A stretch of 35,930 nt of DNA from Klebsiella pneumoniae (GCA_945862325.1 CAMAXZ010000042.1:1-35930); one strand, 5' to 3'. Positions 17,267 to 25,531 are shown, numbered from the stretch's first letter. Made by a program: numbers and translations. Notes: generated by a model from the letters alone, not told the origin.

Positions 17267-18151
17267 ATGACCGACCCCGTCGAGCCCGCGGCGCGCGCCG
17301 AGCTGTTCCGGGTGCTGGGCGATCTCACCCGGCTCCGGATCGTGGCGCTGCTCGCGCGGGAGGAGCTGACGGTGAGCGAGCTCACCGAGACCCTCGGGAT
17401 CGGGCAGAGCACGGTGAGCACCCACCTCGCGCAGCTCCGCCGCGTCGGCCTCGTCGCCACCCGACGCGACGGTCCACACACGCGCTCGGTGCTCGATCCG
17501 ACGGGGTCCGACGAGACGATGGCGGCCCTGCTGGCGGCGGTGCCGATCGACCCCGCCGACGAGCGCGCGTTGGAGCGCATCCGCGCCGCCCGCGTGAGGG
17601 GCGTCGCGCCGGAGGGGCTCGGTCCTGACTATCTCCCTGGTCGAAGCTGGGAAGCGCTCGCACACCTGCTCCTCGCGCTCATGCCGCCGCTCCGCGTGGC
17701 CGACCTCGGCGTGGGCACGGGACGACTGACCGCGCTCCTGGCGTCGCGCGCGTCGCGCGTCATCGCGATCGACCGGGACCCCGCCGCGCTCACCGACCTC
17801 CCGTCCAACGTCGAAGGCCGCGTCGGCGACATCGCGTCTCCCCCATTGTCCGCCGGGGAGGTCGATCTCGCGATGTTCTCGCAGTCGCTGCACTGCGTGG
17901 AGGACCCGGTCTCCGCGCTGCGCGCCGTGCGCCCGGCGCTCGCTCCCGGGGGGCGCGTGGCCGTGCTCGACCTCGCGTCCCACACGCACGCCTGGACGCG
18001 CGCGCGCCTCGGCCACGTCCACCTCGGCTTCGACGACCTCGGCGGCGTGCTCTGGGCCGCGGGCTACGAGGACGTCGAGGTGCGCGAGGTGCACCGCGAC
18101 CGCAAGGCGCCGATGTTCGTCACGCTGTTGGCGGTCGGCCGGGCGCCCTGA
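17267..18151 (+). CDS. ArsR-type regulator fused to a SAM-dependent methyltransferase domain (SahR-like)
   Basis: The protein has 294 residues. Residues 8-85 form a winged helix of the ArsR family (LFRVLGDLTRLRIVALLA, then QSTVSTHLAQLRRVGLVATRR). Residues 130-290 form a class I methyltransferase domain with motif I VADLGVGTG at 144-152, the acidic end of strand 2 at 167-171, and a C-terminal APMFVTLLAVG strand. It lies directly upstream of metH on the same strand. SahR regulators of the methionine cycle in Proteobacteria have this fusion, sense S-adenosylhomocysteine and control metH, ahcY and metK. I infer that role here from architecture and position. The domain may bind SAH rather than catalyse methylation. 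ATG 17267 starts right at the ArsR domain. Confidence 0.85.
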   Translation: MTDPVEPAARAELFRVLGDLTRLRIVALLAREELTVSELTETLGIGQSTVSTHLAQLRRVGLVATRRDGPHTRSVLDPTGSDETMAALLAAVPIDPADERALERIRAARVRGVAPEGLGPDYLPGRSWEALAHLLLALMPPLRVADLGVGTGRLTALLASRASRVIAIDRDPAALTDLPSNVEGRVGDIASPPLSAGEVDLAMFSQSLHCVEDPVSALRAVRPALAPGGRVAVLDLASHTHAWTRARLGHVHLGFDDLGGVLWAAGYEDVEVREVHRDRKAPMFVTLLAVGRAP

Positions 18152-18161
18152 CGGGTTGCGC

Positions 18162-18181
18162 CATCGATGCATCACGATATG
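18162..18181 (+). promoter_or_regulatory. AT-rich palindromic stretch upstream of metH, possible operator
   Basis: Two overlapping 8-bp palindromes, CATCGATG (18162-18169) and GATGCATC (18166-18173), are followed by ACGATATG. They sit in the 54-bp gap between the ArsR-methyltransferase gene and the likely metH start. The low GC and symmetry suit a regulator site, possibly for the upstream ArsR-type protein. This is an inference. Confidence 0.25.
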
Positions 18182-18207
18182 ACGGTGGCTCCTCAAGGAG
18201 CCGCCGT
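18182..18207 (+). promoter_or_regulatory. Stem-loop covering the ribosome binding site and start codon of metH
   Basis: The left arm ACGGTGGCTCC (18182-18192) and right arm GGAGCCGCCGT (18197-18207) pair over 11 bp, with one G-U wobble, around a TCAA loop. The right arm contains the GGAG of the AAGGAG site and runs into the GTG at 18206. No T-run follows, so it is not a typical terminator. It would block translation initiation when folded. Confidence 0.6.
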
Positions 18208-21200
18208 GGCCAGCTTGTTCCGTGACGCGCTCGAGCACCAAGTCCTCGTCTTCGACGGGGGCATGGGCACCCAACTCCAGGGGTTCAACCTCCCCCTCTC
18301 CGACTACGAAGGTCTGGAGAACTGCTCCGAGATCCTGAACTTCACGCGCCCGGACGTCGTCGGCGCCATCCATCGCCGCTACTTCGAGGCCGGCGCCGAC
18401 GTCGTCGAGACGAACAGCTTCGGCGGCGCCCCGTGGGTGCTCGCCGAGTTCGGGTTGCACGAGCGCGTCCACGACATGAACGTGGCGGCGGCGCGCATCG
18501 CCCGCGAGGCGGCGGACGCGTTCTCCACGCCCGACCGTCCGCGCTTCGTGGCCGGCTCCATCGGCCCCGGCACCCGCCTGCCCACCCTCGGCCACATCGG
18601 GTGGGACGAGATGTCCCACGGCTACCGCGCCCAGGTGCGCGGCCTCGTCGCCGGCGGCGTCGACGTGCTCCTCGTCGAGACCTGCCAGGATCTGTTGCAG
18701 ACGAAGTGCGCCTTGGCCGCCATCTTCGACGAGTTGGCGGCCCTCGGGCGCGGCCCCGGGTCCCCGAACCCCGTGGCGGTCATGGCCCAGGTCACGATGG
18801 AGACGACGGGCACCATGCTGCTCGGCAGCGACATCGCGGCGGCCGCCACCGCGCTCGACCCGTACCCGATCGACGTCATCGGCCTGAACTGCGCGACCGG
18901 CCCCCAAGAGATGGCGGCGCACGTCGCGTGGCTGGGCCGTCACGCGCGCCCCCGTGTCTCCGTGCTCCCCAACGCCGGACTGCCCCAGCTCGTCGACGGG
19001 CGCACGCACTACCCGCTGACCCCGCGCGAGCTCGCCGAGTGGCACGAGCGCTTCACCGCGGAGGACGGCGTGTCGATCGTCGGCGGCTGCTGCGGCACGA
19101 CTCCGGACCACATCCGCGCCGTCGCCGACGCCATCCGGGGCCGCGCGCCGCGCCGCCGTTCGTCCGAGTTCGTGCCGTCGGTGTCGTCGCTCTACGGCAC
19201 CGTGCCGCTTCGTCAGCAGGCCGACATCTTCGCGATCGGCGAGCGCACCAACGCCAACGGTTCGCGTCAGTTCAAGCGCCTGCTCGACGCCGAGGACTGG
19301 GACGGCATGGTGGGGATGGGCCGTCAGCAGGTGCGCGGCGGCAGCCACGCGATCGACGTGTGCACGGCCTACGTCGGGCGCGACGAAGTGCGCGACATGG
19401 ACGAGCTGGTCAAGCGCCTCGTGACGTCGGTGCAAGCCCCGCTCGTCATCGACAGCACCGAGCTCGACGTGCTCGAGTCGGCGCTCAAGCGAATCGGCGG
19501 AAAGCCAATCGTCAACTCGATCAATCTCGAGGACGGCGAGGAGCGCCTGGACCGCGTCTGCGAGCTCTGCCGGCGCCACGGCGCGGCGGTGATCGCGCTC
19601 ACCATCGACGAGCTCGGGATGGCGAAGGACCCGGCCCGCAAGCTCGAGGTCGCGCGCCGCATCCACGACCTCGCCGTCGGGCGTCACGGGCTTTCGCCGG
19701 ACGACATCCTGTTCGACCCCCTCACCTTCACGATCGCCACCGGCAACGAGGACGACCGCAAGCTCGGCCTCTGGACGCTGGAGGGCATCCGCGCCATCGC
19801 GCAGGAATTTCCGCGCTGCGGCATCCTGCTGGGCCTCTCGAACATCAGCTTCGGCCTCAATCCTCACGCGCGTCACGTGCTCAACTCGGTCTTCCTGCAC
19901 CACGCCCGGGAGGCCGGGCTCACGGCCGCCATCGTGCACGCCGACAAGATCGTCCCCCTCTACAAGATCCCGGAAGACCAGCGCCAAGTGTGCGAGGATC
20001 TCATCTTCGACCGGCGGCGCGAGGGCTACGATCCGCTCCAAGCGCTGCTCGCGATGTTCGCCGACGCGAAGGCGGCCAAGGTCGAGAAGCGCGTGGCGCT
20101 CAACGTCGAAGATCGCCTGAAGGAGCGCATCATCGAGGGCGAACGCCCGGGACTCGAGATCGACCTCGAAGAGGCGATGCGCACGCACGCGCCCCTCGCG
20201 ATCATCAACGACATCCTCCTCGACGGCATGAAGACGGTGGGCGAGCTGTTCGGCAGCGGGCAGATGCAGCTCCCGTTCGTGCTCCAGAGCGCGGAGACGA
20301 TGAAGGCCGCCGTGGCGTGGCTGCAGCCCTTCATGGAGAAGTCCGAGGGCCCCGCGAAGGGCACGATGGTGCTCGCCACGGTGCGCGGCGACGTGCACGA
20401 CATCGGCAAGAACCTCGTCGACATCATCCTGTCGAACAACGGCTACCGCGTGGTGAACATCGGCATCAAGCAGCCGATCGACCAGATCCTCAAGGCGGCG
20501 AAGGAGCACGCCGCCGACGCCATCGGGATGAGCGGCCTGCTCGTGAAGAGCACGGTGATCATGAAGGAGAACCTTGAAGAGATGCGCCGCCAGGGGTGGG
20601 TCCTGCCGGTGGTGCTCGGCGGCGCCGCGCTCACGCGCGCCTACGTCGAAGAGGACTGCTCCCGCACCTACGGGCGCAAGGTGGCCTACGCGAAAGACGC
20701 CTTCGCCGGCCTGCACTTCATGGAAACACTCGCCACCCGCGACGACACGCTCGATCTCGCTGCCGCCGCCGACGCCCCCGCGGTGTCGACCCCGAAGCGC
20801 GGCGAGCGGCCCATCCCGTACGACCCGCGCGACGCCGAGCCGGTCCTGCCGACCTCCCCGCCGGCGCCGCCGTTCTGGGGAAACCGTGTGGTCGACGTGC
20901 CGCTCCGCGCGCTGCTGCCGTTCGTCAACGAAGACGTGCTGTTCAAGTTCCAATGGGGATTTCTTCGCAAGAACCTGAGCGTCGACGAGCACCGCGAGCA
21001 GCTCCGAACCGTCGCGCGGCCGATCCTCGTCGAGCTGGCCGACCGCTGCGCACGGGAGTCGATCCTCGCGCCGCGGGCGGTGTACGGTTGGTTCCGCGCT
21101 CGCCGCGACGGCGACGGCGTGGTGCTCACCGACGACGGCACCCGGCTCGGTTTTCCACGTCAGCGCCCGCACCCCGACGGTCGGCCCGGCTTGTGCCTCG

Positions 21201-21634
21201 CCGACTACGTGTCGCCCGACGGCGACGACGTGATCGGGCTGATGGCGGTCACCGTCGGCCAGCATGCCAGCGAGGTCGCCCGCGCCTGGTTCGAGGAGAA
21301 CCGCTACACCGACTACCTCTACCTGCACGGGCTCGGCGTCGAGATCACCGAGGCGCTCGCGGAGTTCGTCCATCGCCAGATGCGCGCCGAGCTCGGCATC
21401 TCCGGCGAGGACGCGCGCCACATCCCCGACCTGTTCCACAAGCAGTACCGCGGCTGCCGTTACGCCTACGGCTACCCGGCGGTGCCCGACATGGCGGACC
21501 AGCGGCACCTGTTGCGCCTGCTCGGCGCGGAGCGTATCGGGGTCGAGATGGCCGACGAGGATCAGCTCCACCCGGAGCAATCCACCGCGGCGATCGTCCT
21601 CCACCACCCGCAGGCGCGGTACTTCCGCGTCTGA
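18206..21634 (+). CDS. metH: Cobalamin-dependent methionine synthase
   Basis: MetH methylates homocysteine using methyl-tetrahydrofolate and cobalamin. All modules are present in order. The homocysteine domain has FDGGMGTQLQ and zinc ligands Cys229 (GLNCATGP) and Cys295-Cys296 (GGCCGTTP). The pterin domain begins FAIGERTNANGSRQFK. The B12 cap is followed by the Rossmann B12-binding domain with GDVHDIG, His731 being the lower cobalt ligand. The SAM-activation domain has YRGCRYAYGYPAVPD near the end. Length is about 1142 residues against 1227 in E. coli. GTG 18206 is chosen because AAGGAG lies 5 nt upstream. ATG 18167 and ATG 18179 are in-frame alternatives that would add 13 or 9 residues. It follows the SahR-like regulator and is 27 bp from the crotonase gene. 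Confidence 0.97.
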   Translation: MASLFRDALEHQVLVFDGGMGTQLQGFNLPLSDYEGLENCSEILNFTRPDVVGAIHRRYFEAGADVVETNSFGGAPWVLAEFGLHERVHDMNVAAARIAREAADAFSTPDRPRFVAGSIGPGTRLPTLGHIGWDEMSHGYRAQVRGLVAGGVDVLLVETCQDLLQTKCALAAIFDELAALGRGPGSPNPVAVMAQVTMETTGTMLLGSDIAAAATALDPYPIDVIGLNCATGPQEMAAHVAWLGRHARPRVSVLPNAGLPQLVDGRTHYPLTPRELAEWHERFTAEDGVSIVGGCCGTTPDHIRAVADAIRGRAPRRRSSEFVPSVSSLYGTVPLRQQADIFAIGERTNANGSRQFKRLLDAEDWDGMVGMGRQQVRGGSHAIDVCTAYVGRDEVRDMDELVKRLVTSVQAPLVIDSTELDVLESALKRIGGKPIVNSINLEDGEERLDRVCELCRRHGAAVIALTIDELGMAKDPARKLEVARRIHDLAVGRHGLSPDDILFDPLTFTIATGNEDDRKLGLWTLEGIRAIAQEFPRCGILLGLSNISFGLNPHARHVLNSVFLHHAREAGLTAAIVHADKIVPLYKIPEDQRQVCEDLIFDRRREGYDPLQALLAMFADAKAAKVEKRVALNVEDRLKERIIEGERPGLEIDLEEAMRTHAPLAIINDILLDGMKTVGELFGSGQMQLPFVLQSAETMKAAVAWLQPFMEKSEGPAKGTMVLATVRGDVHDIGKNLVDIILSNNGYRVVNIGIKQPIDQILKAAKEHAADAIGMSGLLVKSTVIMKENLEEMRRQGWVLPVVLGGAALTRAYVEEDCSRTYGRKVAYAKDAFAGLHFMETLATRDDTLDLAAAADAPAVSTPKRGERPIPYDPRDAEPVLPTSPPAPPFWGNRVVDVPLRALLPFVNEDVLFKFQWGFLRKNLSVDEHREQLRTVARPILVELADRCARESILAPRAVYGWFRARRDGDGVVLTDDGTRLGFPRQRPHPDGRPGLCLADYVSPDGDDVIGLMAVTVGQHASEVARAWFEENRYTDYLYLHGLGVEITEALAEFVHRQMRAELGISGEDARHIPDLFHKQYRGCRYAYGYPAVPDMADQRHLLRLLGAERIGVEMADEDQLHPEQSTAAIVLHHPQARYFRV

Positions 21635-21661
21635 ACGCATGGCAAACCTGGAGAAGTGTTC

Positions 21662-22378
21662 ATGAGCGCCCGCCTTTCGCGTCAGGGAATGGTCGCGGTC
21701 GTCACCCTCGACGACGGCAAGGCCAACGCATTCCGCCCGGACAGCCTCGCCACGCTCGACGCCGCGCTCGAAGATGCCTTCGGCTCCGACGCGGGGGCGC
21801 TGATGATCGAGGGGCGGCCTGGGTTCTTCAGCGGCGGGCTCGACCTGCGCGTCGTCCCCTCGCTCAGCCGCGACGACCGGCGCGCGATGTTCCACCACTT
21901 CGCGCGGCTGATGCTGCGCGTGTGGCGCTCGCCGGTGCCGACCGTCGCGGCGGTGGGCGGTCACGCCCTCGCGGGCGGCGCGATCCTGGCCTTGGCGTGC
22001 GACGATCGCGTCGGGATCGAAGGTCCGTACAAGTTCGGGCTCAACGAGGTCGCGCTCGGAGTGCCTCTGCCCGGCTTCGCGGTCGAGATGGCGCGGGCGG
22101 TGGTGTCGGGCACGCGCCTGCTCGAGCTGACCGCGCACGCGCGTGTGTCCACCTTCGCCGAGGCGCAGGCGCTCGGCGTGCTGTCGGCGGTGGCTCCGGC
22201 CGAGTCCTTCCGAGAGGCCGCCTTGGGTCGCGCGGCCGCGCTCGCGGCCCTGCCGCGCGCCGCCTACGCGACGACCAAGGCCAGCGTGCTCGCTCCGCTC
22301 GTCGAACGCGTCGAGCGCGGGTTCGACGCGGAGATCGACGCGTTCGTGCTGGCGTTCGAGGCCGGCCTGAAGCGCTGA
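21662..22378 (+). CDS. Enoyl-CoA hydratase/isomerase (crotonase) family protein
   Basis: The protein has 238 residues from ATG 21662, with GGAG 8 nt upstream; an in-frame GTG is at 21656. Crotonase features are the oxyanion-hole segment FFSGGLDL (55-62), the second hole segment GGHALAGGAILALACDDRVG (99-118) and NEVALGVPLP (128-137) with Glu129. Canonical hydratases also have a second catalytic Glu in the PGxGGTQRL region. Here the sequence is PLPGFAVEMAR, so hydratase chemistry is doubtful and an isomerase, hydrolase or decarboxylase is possible. It lies 27 bp after metH, probably in the same transcript, although a methionine-cycle role is not obvious. Confidence 0.88.
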   Translation: MSARLSRQGMVAVVTLDDGKANAFRPDSLATLDAALEDAFGSDAGALMIEGRPGFFSGGLDLRVVPSLSRDDRRAMFHHFARLMLRVWRSPVPTVAAVGGHALAGGAILALACDDRVGIEGPYKFGLNEVALGVPLPGFAVEMARAVVSGTRLLELTAHARVSTFAEAQALGVLSAVAPAESFREAALGRAAALAALPRAAYATTKASVLAPLVERVERGFDAEIDAFVLAFEAGLKR

Positions 22379-22386
22379 GCCGTGCG

Positions 22387-22401
22387 CTTCACACAACTTC
22401 A
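22387..22401 (+). promoter_or_regulatory. Direct repeat CTTCA-N5-CTTCA, candidate response-regulator site
   Basis: Two identical CTTCA half-sites are spaced with a 10-bp period, about 84 bp before the Spy/CpxP-like start. OmpR-family regulators bind tandem half-sites about one helical turn apart, so autoregulation by the regulator encoded at 22971 is a reasonable inference. The E. coli CpxR half-site sequence itself is not present. Confidence 0.35.
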
Positions 22402-22484
22402 TCCACGAGAAATCGGGCAGCAACGTCCGCCGCCTACGTTGGGTTCGTGAGCCGCCGTCGCGGGTCACGTCTACGGAGCCCGAC

Positions 22485-22967
22485 ATGAAGCGCACCCTCC
22501 TCCTCGGCGGCCTCGCCGCCGTCACCCTGCCCCTCCTCGCGTTCGCCGGCGGACGCGGCTTCCACCACGGCCCGCCCGCCTCGGCCGCCGAGGCCCGCGA
22601 GCACGTCGGCGAGCGCATCGAGCGCGCCCTCGAGCGCGTCGATGCCACCGACGCGCAGCGCGCCGCGGTCGACGCGGTGCTCGACCGCGACGTCCCCAAG
22701 ATGTTCGCCCTGCACGAGGACGGCGCGAGCCTGCGCGAAGAAGGCCGCGCGCTCTTCGGCGCCGCCGCGATCGACCGCGACGCGGTCGAGGACCTGCGCC
22801 GCGACACGGTCGCGCTGTTCGACGAGGGGTCGAAGATCATGTTCGCCACGATGGCGGACGTCGCCGCGGCCCTCACGCCGGAGCAGCGCGCGGACATCGT
22901 CGACGCGATGGAGCGCATGCACGGGCCGCACGGGCGTCCGCACGGCCCGCCTCCCGGCCAGCGCTGA
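22485..22967 (+). CDS. Spy/CpxP-like periplasmic stress protein
   Basis: The 160-residue protein has a classic signal peptide (MKRTLLLGGLAAVTLPLLAFA) and a helical mature part. LTPEQRADI at 130-138 is the LTxxQ motif of the Spy/CpxP family, and DATDAQRAAV at 53-62 is a weaker first copy. The mature ends are rich in His, Gly and Pro (RGFHHGPP; HGPHGRPHGPP), suggesting metal binding. Family members are periplasmic chaperones or feedback inhibitors of the Cpx sensor. Here the gene lies 3 bp before a response regulator and then a histidine kinase, matching the cpxP-cpxR-cpxA grouping. The region upstream (22379-22484) should hold the operon promoter. Confidence 0.82.
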   Translation: MKRTLLLGGLAAVTLPLLAFAGGRGFHHGPPASAAEAREHVGERIERALERVDATDAQRAAVDAVLDRDVPKMFALHEDGASLREEGRALFGAAAIDRDAVEDLRRDTVALFDEGSKIMFATMADVAAALTPEQRADIVDAMERMHGPHGRPHGPPPGQR

Positions 22968-22970
22968 GTC

Positions 22971-23654
22971 GTGGAGCGGGTCCTGCTGATCGACGACGAC
23001 GCGCGGCTCGCCGCGATGATCGTCGACTACCTCCAGGCCCGCGGCCTGCGCGTGGACCACCGGCCGGACGCCCGCACGGGCGTCCCGGCCGCCCGCGCGG
23101 GCGCCTACGACGCGATCCTCCTCGACGTGATGCTGCCCGACGCCGACGGCCTGGAGCTCTGCCGCCAGCTCCGTTCCACCTCGAACGTCCCGATCGTCAT
23201 GCTGACCGCGCGGGGCGACGAGACCGACCGCATCGTCGGCCTCGAGCTCGGCGCCGACGACTACGTCCCGAAGCCCTTCAACCCGCGCGAGCTCCTCGCC
23301 CGGCTGCGCGCGGTCCTGCGGCGCGCCGGCGGCCCGGCGCGCCACGACGCGCTCCGCTTCGGTGGCCTCACGATCGACGTCGAACGCCGGATCGTGGCCA
23401 TCGACGGCGAACCGCGCCCGCTCACGCAGCACCAATTCGACCTCCTGCGGGTCCTCGCCGAGAACGCCGGGCGCGTGCTGTCCCGCGCGCAGCTCATGGA
23501 GCGCGTGCGCGGCGAGGAGCTCGAGGCGTTCGACCGCAGCATCGACGTCCACATCAGCCGCATCCGCGCGGCCATCGAGGCGGACCCTTCGCACCCGCGG
23601 CGCATCCTGACGTTGCGCGGCGCGGGGTACCTGTTCGTCGCGAACCCCGAGTGA
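22971..23654 (+). CDS. OmpR-family response regulator (CpxR-like)
   Basis: The protein has 227 residues from GTG. The receiver domain (1-115) has the acidic pocket Asp8-Asp9-Asp10, phosphorylation site Asp52 (ILLDVMLPD), switch Thr79 (VMLTARGD) and Lys101 (YVPKPFNPREL). The C-terminal winged-helix DNA-binding domain runs from about 130 to 224, with LTQHQFDLLRVLAENAGRVLSR and FDRSIDVHISRIRAAIE, ending in ILTLRGAGYLF. It would bind DNA as a dimer on direct repeats. It lies between the Spy/CpxP-like gene and the histidine kinase in one operon and is their evident cognate regulator. Confidence 0.95.
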   Translation: MERVLLIDDDARLAAMIVDYLQARGLRVDHRPDARTGVPAARAGAYDAILLDVMLPDADGLELCRQLRSTSNVPIVMLTARGDETDRIVGLELGADDYVPKPFNPRELLARLRAVLRRAGGPARHDALRFGGLTIDVERRIVAIDGEPRPLTQHQFDLLRVLAENAGRVLSRAQLMERVRGEELEAFDRSIDVHISRIRAAIEADPSHPRRILTLRGAGYLFVANPE

Positions 23655-23658
23655 CCGC

Positions 23659-24876
23659 GTGAGGTGGCTGAACCAACGGTTGTTCCTTCAAATCTGGGCC
23701 GCGTTCGTGCTCGTGGCCGCGGCCTGTCTCGTGGTCGCCGCGGCGGCCGCGCGGCTCACGTGGGACGGCGACCGTCGCTTCGTCGCGCACGGCGCGGCGA
23801 TCGCGGCCCTGGTCGCGCGCGATCTGCCGCCACGGGGAGCGCCGGAGTCGGACACCCTCGCCGCCCTCGCCGCCCTCGAAGAGGCGCTCGACGCGCAGCT
23901 CGTGTTGTGGGACGGCGACGCGGCGACGAGCGCGTCCGGCCTCGACCTCCCGCCGCCGCCGCCCGACGGGCCGCCGGTCCGGTGGATCCGCGGAGGCGTG
24001 GCGGCCCGGCTCGACGACGGCCGTTGGATCGCCGGGCAGCTGCACCGGGACGCGCACGGCGGGTTCCTCTGGGTGCTCGTCGCGGTGTTCGCGACGATGG
24101 CCCTCGGGTGTTGGCCGGTGGCCCGACGAATCGTGTCGCGCCTCGAGGCCGTGGAGCGCGCCCTGGACGCCTGGGGCGAAGGCCGCCTCGACGCCCGCGC
24201 GCCGGAGGTCGGCCAGGACGAGGTAGCCGCCGTCGCGCGCAGCTTCAACGCCGCGGCCGCGCGCGTCGAGGCGTTGATCGACGGCCAACGCCGGGCCCTG
24301 GCCAGCGCGTCCCACGAGCTTCGATCTCCCCTCGCCAGGGTGCGCATGGCGATCGGCCTCATGGCGGACGATCCGCCGAGCCCCACCGTCCTGGGCGCCG
24401 AGCGCGATCTCGCGGAGCTCGATGCGCTCATCGACGACCTGCTGCTCAGCGCTCGCCTCGACGCCGAGCCGCCCCTGGCGCGCGAGCCGGTCGATCTGCT
24501 CGCCCTCGCCGCCGAAGAAGCCGCCCGCGTGGGCGCCGTGGCGGGCGGACAGGCGTTGACGATCGACGGCGATCCCCGACTCTTGCGCCGAGCGCTGCGC
24601 AACCTGCTCGAGAACGCTCGCCGCTACTCCGACGACGTCGAGGTCGCGGTCGACGCGCGTGGCGTCGAGGTGCGCGACCGCGGGCCCGGCGTGCCCGAAG
24701 CGGACCGCGACCGGATCTTCGAGCCCTTCTACCGTCCCCAGGGGCACCGCGAGGGCGACGGCGGCGTGGGCCTCGGCCTCGCGCTGGTCCGCCGCATCGC
24801 GGCGCGGCACGACGCGCGCGTCGCGGCGCTCCCTCGGGAAGGGGGCGGCTCTATCTTCCGATTCAGCCTGGGATAG
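23659..24876 (+). CDS. Sensor histidine kinase (CpxA-like)
   Basis: The protein has 405 residues from GTG, 4 bp after the regulator gene. TM1 is at about 9-32 and TM2 at 136-156, enclosing a periplasmic sensor region of only about 100 residues. A HAMP linker follows to about 208. The H-box is ASASHELRSPLARVRM with His219. The catalytic domain has the N-box LRNLLENARRYS, VRDRGPGVPEADRDRIFEPFYR and GVGLGLALVRRIAARH. It should autophosphorylate and transfer phosphate to the neighbouring regulator in response to envelope stress, with the Spy/CpxP-like protein as a possible accessory inhibitor. Its last 14 bp overlap the convergent gene ending at 24863. Confidence 0.94.
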   Translation: MRWLNQRLFLQIWAAFVLVAAACLVVAAAAARLTWDGDRRFVAHGAAIAALVARDLPPRGAPESDTLAALAALEEALDAQLVLWDGDAATSASGLDLPPPPPDGPPVRWIRGGVAARLDDGRWIAGQLHRDAHGGFLWVLVAVFATMALGCWPVARRIVSRLEAVERALDAWGEGRLDARAPEVGQDEVAAVARSFNAAAARVEALIDGQRRALASASHELRSPLARVRMAIGLMADDPPSPTVLGAERDLAELDALIDDLLLSARLDAEPPLAREPVDLLALAAEEAARVGAVAGGQALTIDGDPRLLRRALRNLLENARRYSDDVEVAVDARGVEVRDRGPGVPEADRDRIFEPFYRPQGHREGDGGVGLGLALVRRIAARHDARVAALPREGGGSIFRFSLG

Positions 24877-25531
24877 CCGGGGCTTCGTCGGGGCGCGCGC
24901 GACGGGGCAGGACGAAGGACACCCCCGCCTGCAGGCGGATCCAGCCGCGACCGCTGCGCCACTCCCACGCGAAGTCGTCGGGAGTGTTCGTGACCGACCC
25001 GCTGGTCTCGGCGTTGCCGAGGCACACCCCCGCGCGCCCGCCGAGGTGCCCGCGCACCGGGCCGCGCCCGATCGTGACGCCCATGCCGAGGTCGAGGCTG
25101 GGCGTGACCGAAACGACGCCCTTGTACCAGGTCGGCAGCACGAACTGGCCCGTAGCCCCAACGACGGCGTCGGCGTAGCCGGCGATCGGCGCGCCGCCGA
25201 GCGGCGCGGAGTGTACGCGCCACCCCGCGCCGAGCTGCGTGGACCACACCGCCACGCCGAAGTCGGTCGGCACGTGCTCCCACGAGCGCGACCACAGGTC
25301 GGCGCCGAAGAGGAGCAACAGCCCGCCGTTCGCGTCGCCCCACCCTTCGCCGACGACCGTGAAGCCGCCGCTGAAGCGCGTCTTCGGGGCGACGGGCTCG
25401 GGCGTGACGTAGCCGAGCGACACGAGCGGCTCGTCATAGAACCGCGCGAGCTCGCCTTCGGTGATGGGCAGCGCGATCGACACGTCGAGCGCCGACGCGG
25501 CGAGCGCGGGTGCCGTCAGGAGCGCGATCAC
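24863..25531 (-). CDS. Exported beta-rich protein of unknown function, probable small outer-membrane barrel
   Basis: The protein has 222 residues from GTG 25531, which overlaps the stop of the DUF2330 gene (GTGA). The N-terminus MIALLTAPALAASA is a short signal without basic residues. The mature chain alternates polar and hydrophobic residues, with many Gly, Trp and Tyr (FSGGFTVVGEGWGDANGG, WYKGVVSVTPSLDLGMGVTIGRG, GWIRLQAGVSFVLP), as in outer-membrane beta-barrels. No named family is recognised. Translational coupling to the DUF2330 gene suggests they work together. The 3' end overlaps the histidine kinase gene by 14 bp on the other strand. Confidence 0.72.
   Translation of the reverse strand: MIALLTAPALAASALDVSIALPITEGELARFYDEPLVSLGYVTPEPVAPKTRFSGGFTVVGEGWGDANGGLLLLFGADLWSRSWEHVPTDFGVAVWSTQLGAGWRVHSAPLGGAPIAGYADAVVGATGQFVLPTWYKGVVSVTPSLDLGMGVTIGRGPVRGHLGGRAGVCLGNAETSGSVTNTPDDFAWEWRSGRGWIRLQAGVSFVLPRRARPDEAPAIPG

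Noticed and set aside
18182..18207. metH hairpin considered as a rho-independent terminator or a known SAH riboswitch
   Set aside because: No T-run follows the stem, and the short leader lacks room for and resemblance to the larger conserved SAH or cobalamin aptamers that I know.
22379..22484. E. coli-type CpxR box upstream of the Cpx-like operon
   Set aside because: No GTAAA-N5-GTAAA sequence is present; only the different CTTCA direct repeat is seen.
17252..22918. A minus-strand open frame of about 1,888 codons antisense to the ArsR fusion, metH, the crotonase gene and the Spy-like gene
   Set aside because: Its composition (Arg, His, Asp, Val, Glu runs) is that of a shadow frame in GC-rich DNA. 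The plus strand encodes clear conserved families.
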